The position numbers and the translations under genes are program-made. This document shows positions 14,407 to 24,182 of a stretch of DNA of 59,149 nt, piece by piece. Each line of letters opens with the position of its first letter. The stretch's first letter is position 1. The notes below the pieces were generated by a model that made no database searches, was not told the DNA's origin, and saw nothing but the letters and a program-made list of their open reading frames with translations. Source of the stretch: a virus; IMG/VR virus record IMGVR_UViG_3300018465_000001, positions 1-59,149 of that record; one strand, written 5' to 3'.

Positions 14407-17217
14407 CTACAGGTACTCCTCCGGGTCGGCCGTGGTGGGCCACGGCTGGTTGACGAGGGTGATCTGTACGACCCAGACGTCCGGCGCCGGACGGTTGACC
14501 GTCCAGCTCCCCGGCGCGTACCAGCCCGACGTACCGCCGAGCGGCGAGAAGTAGAGCCGGTCCGAGGCCAGCAACTCCTCCAGTTCGTCGATCGCGGCCA
14601 TGCCCTCCACCGCGATCGACAGGGTGATGTCCTCCCCGGGCTCGGTGGTGCTGACCGAGTGGAGCCCACCGTCCAGCGGGGTGGAGTCGGCCACCAGCCG
14701 GGGGTACGCGCTGGACCGGTCGGTCACCACGGCCAGCTTGGTGGTCAGGCTGGCCAGCCGGTCCAGGCCGTCGGCGTACTCCAGCGCCGGGACCGTCACC
14801 GAAGCGAACGCGGAGATCTTGAGTTCCGGCACGGGGAGCGGGCCACCGGAGATCGTGCCGTCCAGCCGGACGAAGTGAGCCTCCCGGTACGGAGGGAGGT
14901 GGCTGACCGTGTTGGTGGCGCCGGAGTTGGCCGGGTTCACGTCCGGGGAATCGCTGTCCGTCGTCCCGGCTGAGTGCGTGTGCCCGGTCGTTGGGCTGTC
15001 TCCCAGGTCCCCGAAGGATGGGGCCTCGTATGAGGTCGTGGTGGAGGCCAGCACGTCCAGCGTGTGTGCGTGGCCTGGCATCCCGTGGGTGTGGTTCGGG
15101 GTGGTGTGGGAGTGGTTCGACGCACCGCCGGTGGAGTTCACCGAGTCGGAACCGGCCTCCCGGGCGAAGTAGGTGCGCATGTCCGGGGTGCCGTTCGATC
15201 CGTCGCAAAGGGTCAGGATCGGATCTAGATCCGCGACCGCCCCGAGATACAGCCCGATGATCCGGGTCTGGGTCCCTCCGCCCGTGTTCTGCAGAACTCG
15301 CAACCGCCGGTGCGGTGGCTCCAGGGTGGCCGCGCCGGTGGTGCCGCCGTTCGCGCTGGCCGTGTTCCCGGTGGCCGCCGTGTCCACGTTCATTGGGTGC
15401 GTGTGCCGGGGGAGCCACCGAGGGGTGCTCGATCCGGTACCGGCCTCCTGGGAACTGGACGGGTTGCTCAACCCGGTCGAGCCGATGGAGTGGTCGTGCG
15501 TCACCCCACCGTGGAGGTGGCTGTTGACGACGTGCTGATGGCTGGCAGAGCCCGAGGTCCCCCCGCCGTTTCCGCCGGTGGCCGCGCCCTTGAGGTACCG
15601 GCCGCTGGCCGCCGCGTACGTCGTCCAGCCGGACACACTCTCGGTGGACCAGCCCACCGCGCCGATCGGGTACGCCGCTTGCGACCCGTCCGATTCGATC
15701 CAGATCACGTCCAGGGCCGGGGGAGTGTTGTTCGCCGAGCTGGTCCCCGGCGCCGTCACGGTCGTGTAGAACGCTCCGGCCGACCCGGTCGAGCTGGGCT
15801 TGGCATGCGAGTGCGGCTGGTCGGCCTGAGCTTTGCTGGCCCCGTTGAACCGGGCGGAGGTGGTGCTGGAGTTGCTGGTCCCCGTGTTGCCCCCCACGCC
15901 GTGGCTGTGCGCGTTGACCGCGTGCCGGTGGCCCGGAGTGGTGTGGGAGTGGCTCGCCGCGCCACCGGTCGTCACTGGCGCTCCGGTCCCGGTGGCGCCC
16001 CGGGGGAACACACCGTCCAGCGCCGTCACCCGTGTCCAGCCGGACGGGATGCTGGCGGCCGTGCTGGGCCAGGCCAGGATCAGGTCGGACGGGATGGTGT
16101 CCGGCAACTCGACGAACGTGGAGACGTAGCCCTGATACCGGACCAGGTACGTGACATCGCACGCTTCGCTTGACACTTCACAGTCAGGGCCGCTGGCAAT
16201 CGGGTCGAGCTGGGGGATGGCCAGGTCCAGGTATGAGCCGTTGAGCCCGTCCGGCACCGTGGCGATCCGGGCCAGCCCGTTGCAGTCCTGGCGCCAGACC
16301 TCGGCCACCACGTAGTCGTTGTCCCAGGCCTGGCCACCCGGATTCTCCCAGGAAACTAGGTAGCCGCCGTCCGACTCGGTGACCGTGACCAGGGGAGGCG
16401 ACGGCGGGGGGACCACGTTCTGGACGGAGAACGCGATCGTGTCCGTCACCTCGAACGCGTCCGCTCCCCGGATCGTGGAGGTGACCGAGAACAGTGCGGT
16501 GTACGCACCGTCCTCAAGACTGGTGGTCACTTCCACGCTGGTCGGCGGGACACCGGTGCCGGACGACGTGAAGACCGTGGCGTCGACCGCGTCCTTGACC
16601 GTCACCGACCAGGAGGCGGCCGGGAGACCGTCGTAGTCCACCGCGCCGATGAACAGGGTGGGCTGGGTCGTATCGGTGACCGTGCCACCGCTCTGGTCGT
16701 CCCCGGCCGCGTCCTGAACCTCGGCGTTGTACTGGGGGCCGAGACGGCAGTCCACATCGAGGTAGCACTCGGCGGTCCGGATCTCGGTCGCCCCGACGGA
16801 TCCGGCCATCCACCCCCCGCCGATGTTGAGATCGGACAGAGCGCCCACCGTGTTCAGCCCGAACGCCGCGTCCTGGAACCATGGGGTGGCCTGATCGGCG
16901 AAGGCGTCCGTGACCGGCACCGTGCCGTACCGGATGTACGAGGTCGCTCCCCGGCCGACGTCGATGTCCTCGAACGTCGTCCCCGCATCGGTCCGGATGC
17001 GGATGCGCCCCCGGATCTGGTGGCGCTGGTATCCGGCGGCCGGGGTGTGCGACTCCAGCCGCAGACTCCAGTTATGGTCCGAATTGACCAGGAGGAACTG
17101 GATGTAGGTCGAGTCGGAGTTGTCCGAGGTCACCCCGGCCAGGTTGCCGGAAGGCACGGCCACACCGGCACCCGCCAGGCGCACGGAGAGGGGCCGGAGC
17201 ACGTCGGTTACAGCCAT
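14407..17217 (-). CDS. Tail fibre with three His-rich collar-type repeats (copy 2)
   Basis: 936 residues. N-terminal beta domain with DNSDSTYIQF, an Ig-like region (TTQPTLFIGAVDYDGLPA), then three consecutive tail-collar-like domains, each with a GW/DG turn, a KGA/RGA-type motif and a Gly-Gly-Ala-Ser-H-x-H segment (ASHSHTTPGHRH, ASHQHVVNSHLHG, ASNHSHTTPNHTHG). His clusters of this type coordinate metal in T4-like short tail fibres. The C terminus resembles the paralogue at 17402-20182. ATG 17217 has GGAGG 9 nt upstream. Likely receptor-binding. Confidence 0.8.
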   Translation of the reverse strand: MAVTDVLRPLSVRLAGAGVAVPSGNLAGVTSDNSDSTYIQFLLVNSDHNWSLRLESHTPAAGYQRHQIRGRIRIRTDAGTTFEDIDVGRGATSYIRYGTVPVTDAFADQATPWFQDAAFGLNTVGALSDLNIGGGWMAGSVGATEIRTAECYLDVDCRLGPQYNAEVQDAAGDDQSGGTVTDTTQPTLFIGAVDYDGLPAASWSVTVKDAVDATVFTSSGTGVPPTSVEVTTSLEDGAYTALFSVTSTIRGADAFEVTDTIAFSVQNVVPPPSPPLVTVTESDGGYLVSWENPGGQAWDNDYVVAEVWRQDCNGLARIATVPDGLNGSYLDLAIPQLDPIASGPDCEVSSEACDVTYLVRYQGYVSTFVELPDTIPSDLILAWPSTAASIPSGWTRVTALDGVFPRGATGTGAPVTTGGAASHSHTTPGHRHAVNAHSHGVGGNTGTSNSSTTSARFNGASKAQADQPHSHAKPSSTGSAGAFYTTVTAPGTSSANNTPPALDVIWIESDGSQAAYPIGAVGWSTESVSGWTTYAAASGRYLKGAATGGNGGGTSGSASHQHVVNSHLHGGVTHDHSIGSTGLSNPSSSQEAGTGSSTPRWLPRHTHPMNVDTAATGNTASANGGTTGAATLEPPHRRLRVLQNTGGGTQTRIIGLYLGAVADLDPILTLCDGSNGTPDMRTYFAREAGSDSVNSTGGASNHSHTTPNHTHGMPGHAHTLDVLASTTTSYEAPSFGDLGDSPTTGHTHSAGTTDSDSPDVNPANSGATNTVSHLPPYREAHFVRLDGTISGGPLPVPELKISAFASVTVPALEYADGLDRLASLTTKLAVVTDRSSAYPRLVADSTPLDGGLHSVSTTEPGEDITLSIAVEGMAAIDELEELLASDRLYFSPLGGTSGWYAPGSWTVNRPAPDVWVVQITLVNQPWPTTADPEEYL
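16171..16186. promoter_or_regulatory. Intragenic operator copy TGACACTTCACAGTCA
   Basis: Identical to the operators at the promoters 32613 and 34273 but inside the fibre gene. Confidence 0.5.
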
Positions 17218-17281
17218 GCCTGTGATCCTCCCATACCCGGAGTTGCGGAACCTCGCAGCCATGCGGTAACGTCACAGGCAG

Positions 17282-17393
17282 AACGAGGAAGTACCCCGGG
17301 CTTATCGTTCGGCCCGCACAACGAAGCACCACCCGCGATTATCGTTGGTCGCACCCAGAACGAGGCACCACCTGGGCTTATCGTTCGGCCCGC
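17282..17393. repeat. Three tandem 38-39-bp repeats between fibre genes
   Basis: Units begin at 17282, 17320 and 17359 with AACGA, and each ends near TATCGTT, so each unit can also form a hairpin (AACGA/TCGTT). The gap 17218-17401 has no gene otherwise. Confidence 0.75.
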
Positions 17394-17401
17394 GTCCCTG
17401 T

Positions 17402-20182
17402 TCATACGCCCACGTCAGCCAGTTGCGGTGACGGTTGCGGCCCGGTAGCGATGAACTCCGCCGACACCTGGCGGATACGGCCGATCTTGATCACGCGAAC
17501 GGACGAAGCCACGGGCGCCGCCCAGACCTCGGCCGAATCGCTGGGAGAGATCAGCACCAGAGGACGAGCCAGGACTGCCTTGAGCTGGGCCAGCTCGGCC
17601 TCTGATTCCACCGCCGTGGTCAGCCGGACGTTCCGGCCCCCGGGGGATGAGCTGGTCACGAAGCGGCCGCCCATCACACCCGTGGCCACGGTGAACGGTC
17701 GATCCCTCTCCCAGGTGATTAGGCCGCCCACCTCGGCCCACATGGGTCCATCCGGGCCTTCGGTACGCAAGAGGTGGTAGTCCTCGTCCCAGGTCAGGCA
17801 GAACTCGTCCGGGGAAGGGGGAGGAGTAGGGGTCTCGACCAGTTGGACGAAAGCCACTTCCTCGAACGGGGGTTCGCTGGTCGTGCTGGCCAGCGTGCCC
17901 GAGGTCGAGTTCGTCACGGTCGGCGTTGTGCTGTCCGTGTTCCCGTGCGTGTGCGTGTGGGTGGAGTTCGCCACCGACACCGTGGCCGTGGCGCTGACGT
18001 TCGTGCTGCCCCCGCTCTGGACCCCGATGGTCATCGAGTGGGCGTGCCCGGTCGTGCTGTGGCTGTGGCTCGGAGTGCTGTGCGTGTGCGGGTCGAGAGA
18101 TCCGCCGGTGGAACCGATGGAGGAGGTAGCCCCCTTGGGGTACCGGGCGATCAGGTTGGGCGTACCGCTCGTCCCGTCGCACAGAGCCCAGTGATCCGGG
18201 ATGCTCCCCAGAGAGCCGCGCCAGATACCGATCAGGCCGACCGGGAGACTGACGTCCCCGGACGTGTTCTCCTTCACCCGGACCTGAGTGAACGGGGGCT
18301 CGTTGGTGCCGAGCGACGACGCACCCGAGGTTCCTGATCCACCGCTGTCCAGAGACGATGTGTTCGCGTTCCCGATGCTGATTGGGTGGGTGTGGTTGAC
18401 CGTGAACGTGGCCGGGTTCGGACCGCTGAACAGGTTCTTGGTAGAGGTCACAGCCCCGGTGCTGGAGCTGGTGTGACTGTGGCTGGTTCCGGTGTGGGTG
18501 TGCGCGGAGATGCTGTGCGTGTGGTTGTCGATCACGCTGGCTGCCGTGGCACCACCGTCCCCGGCGGCGGCCGCGCCCTTGATGAACCGGCCGTTGGCGT
18601 CCGCGTAATCGGTCCATCCTGACAGTGAAGTGTCAGGCGTCAGGGCCAGAGCGCCGTCCGGCACGCCCAGCGGCTGGCCGTTGCTCTCGATAAACACGAC
18701 CTCGAGCCGAGCCGGATCGTTGCCAGCCGTGCCGATCGTCGGGGCGGTGCTCCCGCTGACCACCGTGGCCGAGTTGGTACTGGGCGTGGTGTGCGTGTGC
18801 GTGGAGAGAGGTGCCGCGTTCCCCGCCCCGTTGTCACCGGTGCTCAAGGTACCGACGGCGGCCGACGTGGCGCCCGTGGTCGTGTGGATGTGAGAGGTGT
18901 CGTGCGTGTGCGCGGTCACCGTGTGCGTGTGGCTGGCCGCCCCTCCCGTGGTGCCCGGTTGGGTCGCCACGGTCGCGACCCCCTTGGGGTACCGGCCGTC
19001 CAGCTCGGTGACCCGGCTCCAGCCCTCCGGCACGCTGGCGGCCGTGCTGGGCCAGAGGAAGACCATGCCGCTCGGGATGCCCGGGTCGTACGCGTCGGAC
19101 CAGTCCGAGATCTGGAGGGATCCGTCGATGCGGCCCAGGGTCCGTGCCCGGTAGTACGAACAGCACAGCTCGGGAGAGTGCGTGCACGTGGCCCCCACCC
19201 CCGTCCGGGGGAGCGAGTAGTCCACGTACGTCGCACACTCATCGGTGTCGAGAGGCCCGAGGATCGCCACGCTGACGGTCGTGGGTTCATCGCTGCTCGC
19301 ACAGTCCACGCGCTGGATCTCGATGTACGCCGCGCTGTCATCAAAATCCCCCGCGTACGGCGCGCAGACCTCAAGTTCGTAGAACGGGGTGTCCACCACC
19401 TGTGCCACGACCGGGTTCTCCGGCGCCGGGATCGCGCCGACGGAGACCGTGAACGTCACGGTCTCCTCATCGCTGGCGTACTCCGTGTTGTTGCCCAGGG
19501 TGGACCATACCTGCAGGTGGGCGGTGTACGTCCCGTTGTCCAGCGCGGTGGTCTCCTGATCGAACGCTGGGCCCGGCACGATGCCGGTATCCCACACGAT
19601 CGAGGCGCCCGAGGTGACCCAGAACCGGTACTGCCGCGCGGTCAGCCCGTCCAGGTCGACAGTGCTGGCCCGGATGGTGGGCTGAGCTGTATCGCTGATC
19701 GTCGTGGTGACCACGCCGGACCCGTCGATCACCTGGGCCGTGAACGTCGGCGCCAGCCGGGAGTCCACGTCCAGGTAAAGCTCCTGGAGCTTGACCCCCG
19801 AGGTCTGGCCGGTCACGTAGGCGGAGAGCACGGTGGATCCGTCGGCCGGTACGCCGAATCCCCAGGATCCGGTCACGGTCCCGGGGGAGGAGGAGAAGGG
19901 CGCGGCCACCCCGGCGGCCAGTCCACCGGACGCCAGCCGGACGGCGCCCCAGGCGTCTCCGTCCTCACCGCGCATCCGCAGCCGCGCCTGATGACGACGC
20001 TCACCTACGGGCGGTTCGTCGGCGGGGGTGGCCAGGATCAGGGCCGAGCCCGAGCCGGACCAGAGCGCGTAAGTGGAGTCCGAGTCGTCGGCCGTTACCC
20101 CGTGGAGAGTGCCGCTCGGCGTGGCCGTCCAGCCGACCCCCGAGGAGGTGGCGGACGGCCGGAGCGTGGTGATCGTGCCCAT
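17402..20182 (-). CDS. Tail fibre with three His-rich collar-type repeats (copy 1)
   Basis: 926 residues, same architecture as 14407-17217: N-terminal DDSDSTYALW domain, Ig-like TAQPTIRASTVDLDGL, three collar-type units each with GGAASHTHTVTAHTHDTSHIH-like His runs, and a C-terminal RPFTVATGVMGGRFV segment. Tandem paralogue, diverged mostly in the repeat regions. GGGGAGG precedes ATG 20182. Probably forms a second fibre or hetero-oligomer. Confidence 0.8.
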   Translation of the reverse strand: MGTITTLRPSATSSGVGWTATPSGTLHGVTADDSDSTYALWSGSGSALILATPADEPPVGERRHQARLRMRGEDGDAWGAVRLASGGLAAGVAAPFSSSPGTVTGSWGFGVPADGSTVLSAYVTGQTSGVKLQELYLDVDSRLAPTFTAQVIDGSGVVTTTISDTAQPTIRASTVDLDGLTARQYRFWVTSGASIVWDTGIVPGPAFDQETTALDNGTYTAHLQVWSTLGNNTEYASDEETVTFTVSVGAIPAPENPVVAQVVDTPFYELEVCAPYAGDFDDSAAYIEIQRVDCASSDEPTTVSVAILGPLDTDECATYVDYSLPRTGVGATCTHSPELCCSYYRARTLGRIDGSLQISDWSDAYDPGIPSGMVFLWPSTAASVPEGWSRVTELDGRYPKGVATVATQPGTTGGAASHTHTVTAHTHDTSHIHTTTGATSAAVGTLSTGDNGAGNAAPLSTHTHTTPSTNSATVVSGSTAPTIGTAGNDPARLEVVFIESNGQPLGVPDGALALTPDTSLSGWTDYADANGRFIKGAAAAGDGGATAASVIDNHTHSISAHTHTGTSHSHTSSSTGAVTSTKNLFSGPNPATFTVNHTHPISIGNANTSSLDSGGSGTSGASSLGTNEPPFTQVRVKENTSGDVSLPVGLIGIWRGSLGSIPDHWALCDGTSGTPNLIARYPKGATSSIGSTGGSLDPHTHSTPSHSHSTTGHAHSMTIGVQSGGSTNVSATATVSVANSTHTHTHGNTDSTTPTVTNSTSGTLASTTSEPPFEEVAFVQLVETPTPPPSPDEFCLTWDEDYHLLRTEGPDGPMWAEVGGLITWERDRPFTVATGVMGGRFVTSSSPGGRNVRLTTAVESEAELAQLKAVLARPLVLISPSDSAEVWAAPVASSVRVIKIGRIRQVSAEFIATGPQPSPQLADVGV
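18620..18635. promoter_or_regulatory. Intragenic operator copy TGACAGTGAAGTGTCA
   Basis: Exact TGAC-N8-GTCA inside fibre copy 1. Confidence 0.5.
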
Positions 20183-20194
20183 GAACCCTCCCCG

Positions 20195-23134
20195 TCAGTC
20201 CTGTGCGTTGGCCAGGGCCTCCAGGAGGGCCTCGGCCGCTTCCTGCCCGGCCTCGGCGCCCTGGCCCTGGATCACGATGGCACCGGGCGCCAACGTCACA
20301 GTAGTCATACGGCCGCCGGTCGGCACACTCACGCTGGCCCCGTCCCCGCCCCGGATCGCGCCCGAGGGCATGTTCGCCGGAGTGAGGTCGGAAGTCAGCC
20401 CGGCCAGCGTCCGCTTGACCGAGTCGAACTGGCTGGTGAGGCCGGACTCGAAACCGGCCATCACCAGGCGGCCGGAATCGTGAAGGATCTTCTTGTCCAC
20501 CTCGGCCGGGCCCTTCCAATCGGGAAGCATCCCGGTCAGGTTGTTCAGCAGGCCACGCACGCGGTCGAACCCGGACTGGATGCCGCTGATCAGGCCGTCG
20601 ATGATCTGGCGGCCAGCACCGACCAGCCAGGAAGCAGCACCGGATAGCGCGTTCTGGGCGGCTGTCTTGGCCCCCGCCAGCACGGACCGGATCTTCCCCA
20701 GCGCGTTGCCGATCCCGTTGGTCAGGCCCGTGATCACGTTGCGGCCAGCCGAGACCAGCCACGAGATCGCGTTTGCGGCGGCCGAGACGATCGCTCCCCG
20801 AACCGAGTTGATGGCCGAGCGGGCGCGGCTGACGCCAGCCGAGACCAGGGAGGAAGCGAACCCGGCCATCAAACTGACAGCCGCTGAGACCAGGCCTCCG
20901 GCGGCCGACAGGATCGCACTCAGGATCGCGGCGATGATCTTGCCGACGGAGACGACGATCGTCGGGATTGCCCGCAACAGACCGAGAGCGAGTTGCCCGA
21001 TCAGTTCCGCTCCGGCAGACAGGATTCCCGGCCCGTTCTGAATGATGAACTCGCCCAATTTCGGGATCAGAGTTCCGGTCACAAATGTCGCTATCTTCCC
21101 GATCCCATTGACGAGGCCGACCACCAATTTGGTGATCATCTCGACACCGGTCGAGATGATGTCCGGGTTGTCGCGGAAGAACTGGGTGATCCGGGGAAGC
21201 AGGGTCCCGCTGACGAATGCGGCGAGAGTTCCCAGCCCCTGGAGCAATCCGTCCGTTATCTTGCCGAGGATCTTGAGACCGACATCCAGGAAGTTCGGAG
21301 CGTTGTCGAACAACGACGTGATGGCCGGAATGATGGTCCCGGTGATCAGAGATCCGATGGTCCCGACATTCTGGGCCAGCCCCTGCATGAATTGCTGAAG
21401 GGCTTTCTTCCCCTGCTCCAGCAGCATCGGGCCCTGGGTCTGGAACGCATTGATCAGCGCCGGGATCACATCGCTCTGGATCGCCGCCACAAGTTGGGGG
21501 ACAGCGGTCGCCAGGCCCTCGACGATCGTCCGGATGATGTCGGTCCCCAGCAGCAGGAGATCGGGGAGGACCGAGAGGAAGGACGAGATGATCTGGGGGA
21601 CCGCCTGGATCAGCGCCGTGGCGAGCCCGGGAAGTGCGGCCAGGACCCCCTCGATCAGACCCTGGATCAACTGAAGCCCGGTCGAGATCAGCATCGGGAC
21701 CAGGTTGATCAGGCCGTCGATCAGGGTCACACCGAGCTGGACGATAGCGGGCAGGACCACCGGCAGAGCGGACAGCAGGCCGTCGGCCAGTCCCTGGATC
21801 AATGCACCGGCGGCCGTCACCAGATCAGGAGCGGCCGAGACCAGTGTGTTCACCAGGCCGGTCACCAGTTGGACGGCGCCCGCGATCACCTGAGGGATCA
21901 GGGTGGGCAGGGCCTCGGCCACGGCACCCACCAGCTTGAGCAGAGCGTCCGTCACCATCTCCCGGAAAGCAATGATCCGGTCGACGATGGCGGGAAGATT
22001 CTCGCCCAGATACTGGAGCCCGTTGGTGACCAGATTCTGGATCGCGTCACCGATCCGGGAGAATACCTCCCCAGCGTTTTCTGCCCCGACGAACAGACTG
22101 CGAATCGAGGTGTAAGCGCGTGCCGACCAGTTGATGAATTCGCCGAGCTTGGTCACGACGAACTGAATGCCGTTGAAGAAATCCTTGAAGAACAGGGCCA
22201 GTCCGGGAGCGGCATCGGCGATGTTGTTGAACATGCCTTTCAGTGCCCCACCCAGACCGGACAGACCATTGGCGAATTGCTCGGTGATCGGCCCGCTGGA
22301 CTTGACCAGGTTGACGAACCCGGGGAGCGCGTTCTCCACCAGGCCGACCAGCCCGCCGGTCAGCGTTTCCACCTGGGGACCGAGCCCCTGGAACATGGTC
22401 TTGAGCTGGGGGGCAACCCGAACGGCCAGTTTCTCGAACTCACCGAGCGCGCCCACGAGCGGCTGGAGGAGCGGCTGAGCGGCCGCCGTGAACTCGGTCT
22501 TTACCGTGTCCATCAGGCTCTTGGCGGCCGACTTCAGTTCCGGCTCGTTCTTGAGCAGGGCCGCACCCAGGCCGATCGCGCCGAGCACGCTGCCCGTGGC
22601 GATACCGGCGCCGATCAGGGAGCCGATCGCGGGGACAGCCGCCGCAGCGATGGCACCGGCGATGCCCACACCGGCCACCGACAGGGCCGGTCCGGCCACC
22701 TTGGCCAGCCCGCTCAGACCACCGGTGAGCGCCTTGGCGAACAATCGGGAGGACTCCCGGCCCGCGTTACCGAACAGGCCGCTCAGGAATCGGCTGATCC
22801 CGTTGCCGTCGGTGTCTCGCCGCAGAGACGGTCCGAAGAACCGGCCGAACCCCCGGCCAGCACCCCGGCCGACATCCTCGCCGATCTGCTCTCCGGTCTT
22901 GATGAACCGGCCACGGGCATCACGGAGTTTGCCGTCCGCGCCCCGGGTGATGCCCTCCCCCAGTTGCTCCCCGGCCTCTTCTCCGGCCTTGCTTACGCCT
23001 TCCGTGTCCACCGGCACGTCGACAGGCTTGACCTTGACCCGGTCCAGCGCACGGTTGAGGTCTCGTTCGGTCTTACGGGCGAAATTACGTACGTCGCCCT
23101 CGACCTCTATCCTGGCTTCTCCCACGTCCGGCAC
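20195..23134 (-). CDS. Tape measure protein
   Basis: 979 residues, setting tail length and probably injected with the DNA. N-terminal charged helix, Gly-rich spacer, then repeated hydrophobic helices (PALSVAGVGIAGAIAAAAVP; LQLIQGLIEGVLAALPG and similar) and a C-terminal DWKGPAEVDKKILHDSG block. The middle (roughly 20950-22200) is noticeably less GC-rich than its surroundings. GTG 23134 has no Shine-Dalgarno but TACGCT lies 6 nt upstream, suggesting a leaderless transcript; an operator is just upstream. Confidence 0.9.
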   Translation of the reverse strand: MPDVGEARIEVEGDVRNFARKTERDLNRALDRVKVKPVDVPVDTEGVSKAGEEAGEQLGEGITRGADGKLRDARGRFIKTGEQIGEDVGRGAGRGFGRFFGPSLRRDTDGNGISRFLSGLFGNAGRESSRLFAKALTGGLSGLAKVAGPALSVAGVGIAGAIAAAAVPAIGSLIGAGIATGSVLGAIGLGAALLKNEPELKSAAKSLMDTVKTEFTAAAQPLLQPLVGALGEFEKLAVRVAPQLKTMFQGLGPQVETLTGGLVGLVENALPGFVNLVKSSGPITEQFANGLSGLGGALKGMFNNIADAAPGLALFFKDFFNGIQFVVTKLGEFINWSARAYTSIRSLFVGAENAGEVFSRIGDAIQNLVTNGLQYLGENLPAIVDRIIAFREMVTDALLKLVGAVAEALPTLIPQVIAGAVQLVTGLVNTLVSAAPDLVTAAGALIQGLADGLLSALPVVLPAIVQLGVTLIDGLINLVPMLISTGLQLIQGLIEGVLAALPGLATALIQAVPQIISSFLSVLPDLLLLGTDIIRTIVEGLATAVPQLVAAIQSDVIPALINAFQTQGPMLLEQGKKALQQFMQGLAQNVGTIGSLITGTIIPAITSLFDNAPNFLDVGLKILGKITDGLLQGLGTLAAFVSGTLLPRITQFFRDNPDIISTGVEMITKLVVGLVNGIGKIATFVTGTLIPKLGEFIIQNGPGILSAGAELIGQLALGLLRAIPTIVVSVGKIIAAILSAILSAAGGLVSAAVSLMAGFASSLVSAGVSRARSAINSVRGAIVSAAANAISWLVSAGRNVITGLTNGIGNALGKIRSVLAGAKTAAQNALSGAASWLVGAGRQIIDGLISGIQSGFDRVRGLLNNLTGMLPDWKGPAEVDKKILHDSGRLVMAGFESGLTSQFDSVKRTLAGLTSDLTPANMPSGAIRGGDGASVSVPTGGRMTTVTLAPGAIVIQGQGAEAGQEAAEALLEALANAQD

Positions 23135-23140
23135 GTGACC

Positions 23141-23200
23141 AGCGTAGATGACCGTTAAGTGTCACGGCCATCCGGTGCAAGAGGGCATTTCAGTTACGCT
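23141..23200. promoter_or_regulatory. Divergent leaderless promoters with operator
   Basis: Minus: TACGCT (23146-23141), 6 nt, then GTG 23134. Plus: TACGCT (23195-23200), 6 nt, then ATG 23207. Operator TGACCGTTAAGTGTCA at 23149-23164 lies directly upstream of the minus -10. Confidence 0.55.
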
Positions 23201-23206
23201 GTCCAC

Positions 23207-23662
23207 ATGGATGTCTCACGCGCCCAGCTCACCAACCTGGGAAACACCGTGGTTTTCAATGACCCGGCGTTCCCGTGGGGGATTCAGGTGCGCCTCTCCG
23301 GTGACGCGGATCGACCGGCCATCACCGAGTTGGTGGTCCGATCACAGAACGGAGAGCCCATCACGTCCACCGCGCTGGCTCAGCTCCCCATCCGGCAGAT
23401 CGCCAGCGTGGCCGCCAGCGCGCTCCTGGGGGAGGGGGAGGCTCTTTACCGGATGCTGGCCAAGCCCCGGCCGCCCGGCGCCCGTAGCTGGCCGGTGGAC
23501 CACTTCGAGCGGGTGGTCAGGGTCGCCGCTTGGGCACGCCGGATCGGCCGTCCTGGGGGAGCTGGCGGGGCCGTGTCCGAGTTCTGGGCCGTGGACTACC
23601 GGACGGCCCGGCGCTGGCTTTCCCAGGCAAGGGGGCTGGGGCTGGGCGGGGACCGGCCATAG
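23207..23662 (+). CDS. Plus-strand gene inside the tail operon, unknown function
   Basis: 151 residues. MDVSRAQLTNLGNTVVFND then a beta strand/helix protein ending in a HTH-like helical segment (DYRTARRWLSQARGLG). It is the only plus-strand gene between the tape measure and the chaperones. TACGCT is 6 nt before ATG 23207. Its 3' end overlaps antisense with the C-terminal codons of 23517-24182 by 146 bp, so the two transcripts are complementary there. Confidence 0.6.
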   Translation: MDVSRAQLTNLGNTVVFNDPAFPWGIQVRLSGDADRPAITELVVRSQNGEPITSTALAQLPIRQIASVAASALLGEGEALYRMLAKPRPPGARSWPVDHFERVVRVAAWARRIGRPGGAGGAVSEFWAVDYRTARRWLSQARGLGLGGDRP

Positions 23663-24182
23663 TCTCGAACTCGTCGACCACGCGCTGACTCGGGGTCCTC
23701 TTCCTGCCCGGCAGGGAGACCGTGTCGTTCTCCAGGAGTTCCAGGAACTTGTCCCGGTTCTTCTCCTTCAGGCTCTCCACGATGATCGCGTAGATGGCGT
23801 CCAGGGCCGCGCCGATCGGCGCTACGTCCCAGCGGAATCCGTCCCGGGCCAACTGGCCGCCGACCATGGGCCATGCTGAAGTGGCTATGGTGGCCAGGAC
23901 GAAAGCAGCGTGAAACGAGCGGCCGGTCACCTCCTCCACCACGTCCGCGATCGCCTGGCTGATCTCCTCGGTGGTGATCCGCCCATCCAGGAGCATGGCG
24001 TCCAGGGCATCGTCATCGGCCCGGGTTTCTGACCTTAAGAGGTCAACGATCTGGGTAGCGTCTCCGGACACGATCAGGGACCACCAGTCCACGGCCGGAA
24101 GGGCCGGGATCTCAAACTCCCGGCCCCCCAGTTCCACACTGATCGCCCAGCACCGCATGGATGCCAGCGGGTCAACGTTCAC
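23517..24182 (-). CDS. Tail assembly chaperone-like protein
   Basis: 221 residues. VELGGREFEIPALPAVDWWSLIVSGD...LLRSETRADDDALDAMLLDGRITTEEISQ is the pattern of actinophage tail assembly chaperones, which act with the tape measure protein immediately downstream. The C-terminal ~35 residues are basic and Pro-rich and may be disordered; that part overlaps the plus gene. GTG 24182 has CGGGAG upstream. Contains operator 24030-24045. Confidence 0.65.
   Translation of the reverse strand: MNVDPLASMRCWAISVELGGREFEIPALPAVDWWSLIVSGDATQIVDLLRSETRADDDALDAMLLDGRITTEEISQAIADVVEEVTGRSFHAAFVLATIATSAWPMVGGQLARDGFRWDVAPIGAALDAIYAIIVESLKEKNRDKFLELLENDTVSLPGRKRTPSQRVVDEFETMAGPRPAPAPLPGKASAGPSGSPRPRTRTRPRQLPQDGRSGVPKRRP
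24030..24045. promoter_or_regulatory. Intragenic operator copy TGACCTTAAGAGGTCA
   Basis: Exact TGAC-N8-GTCA, nearly palindromic throughout, inside the chaperone-like gene. Confidence 0.5.

Noticed and set aside
14219-16162. Long minus frame shifted against the tail fibre
   Set aside because: Arg/Pro/Gly-rich out-of-frame translation of the fibre; the fibre frame has conserved domains.
20993-23158. Long plus-strand frame opposite the tape measure
   Set aside because: Gln/Asp/Arg-rich low-complexity shadow of a hydrophobic helical protein.
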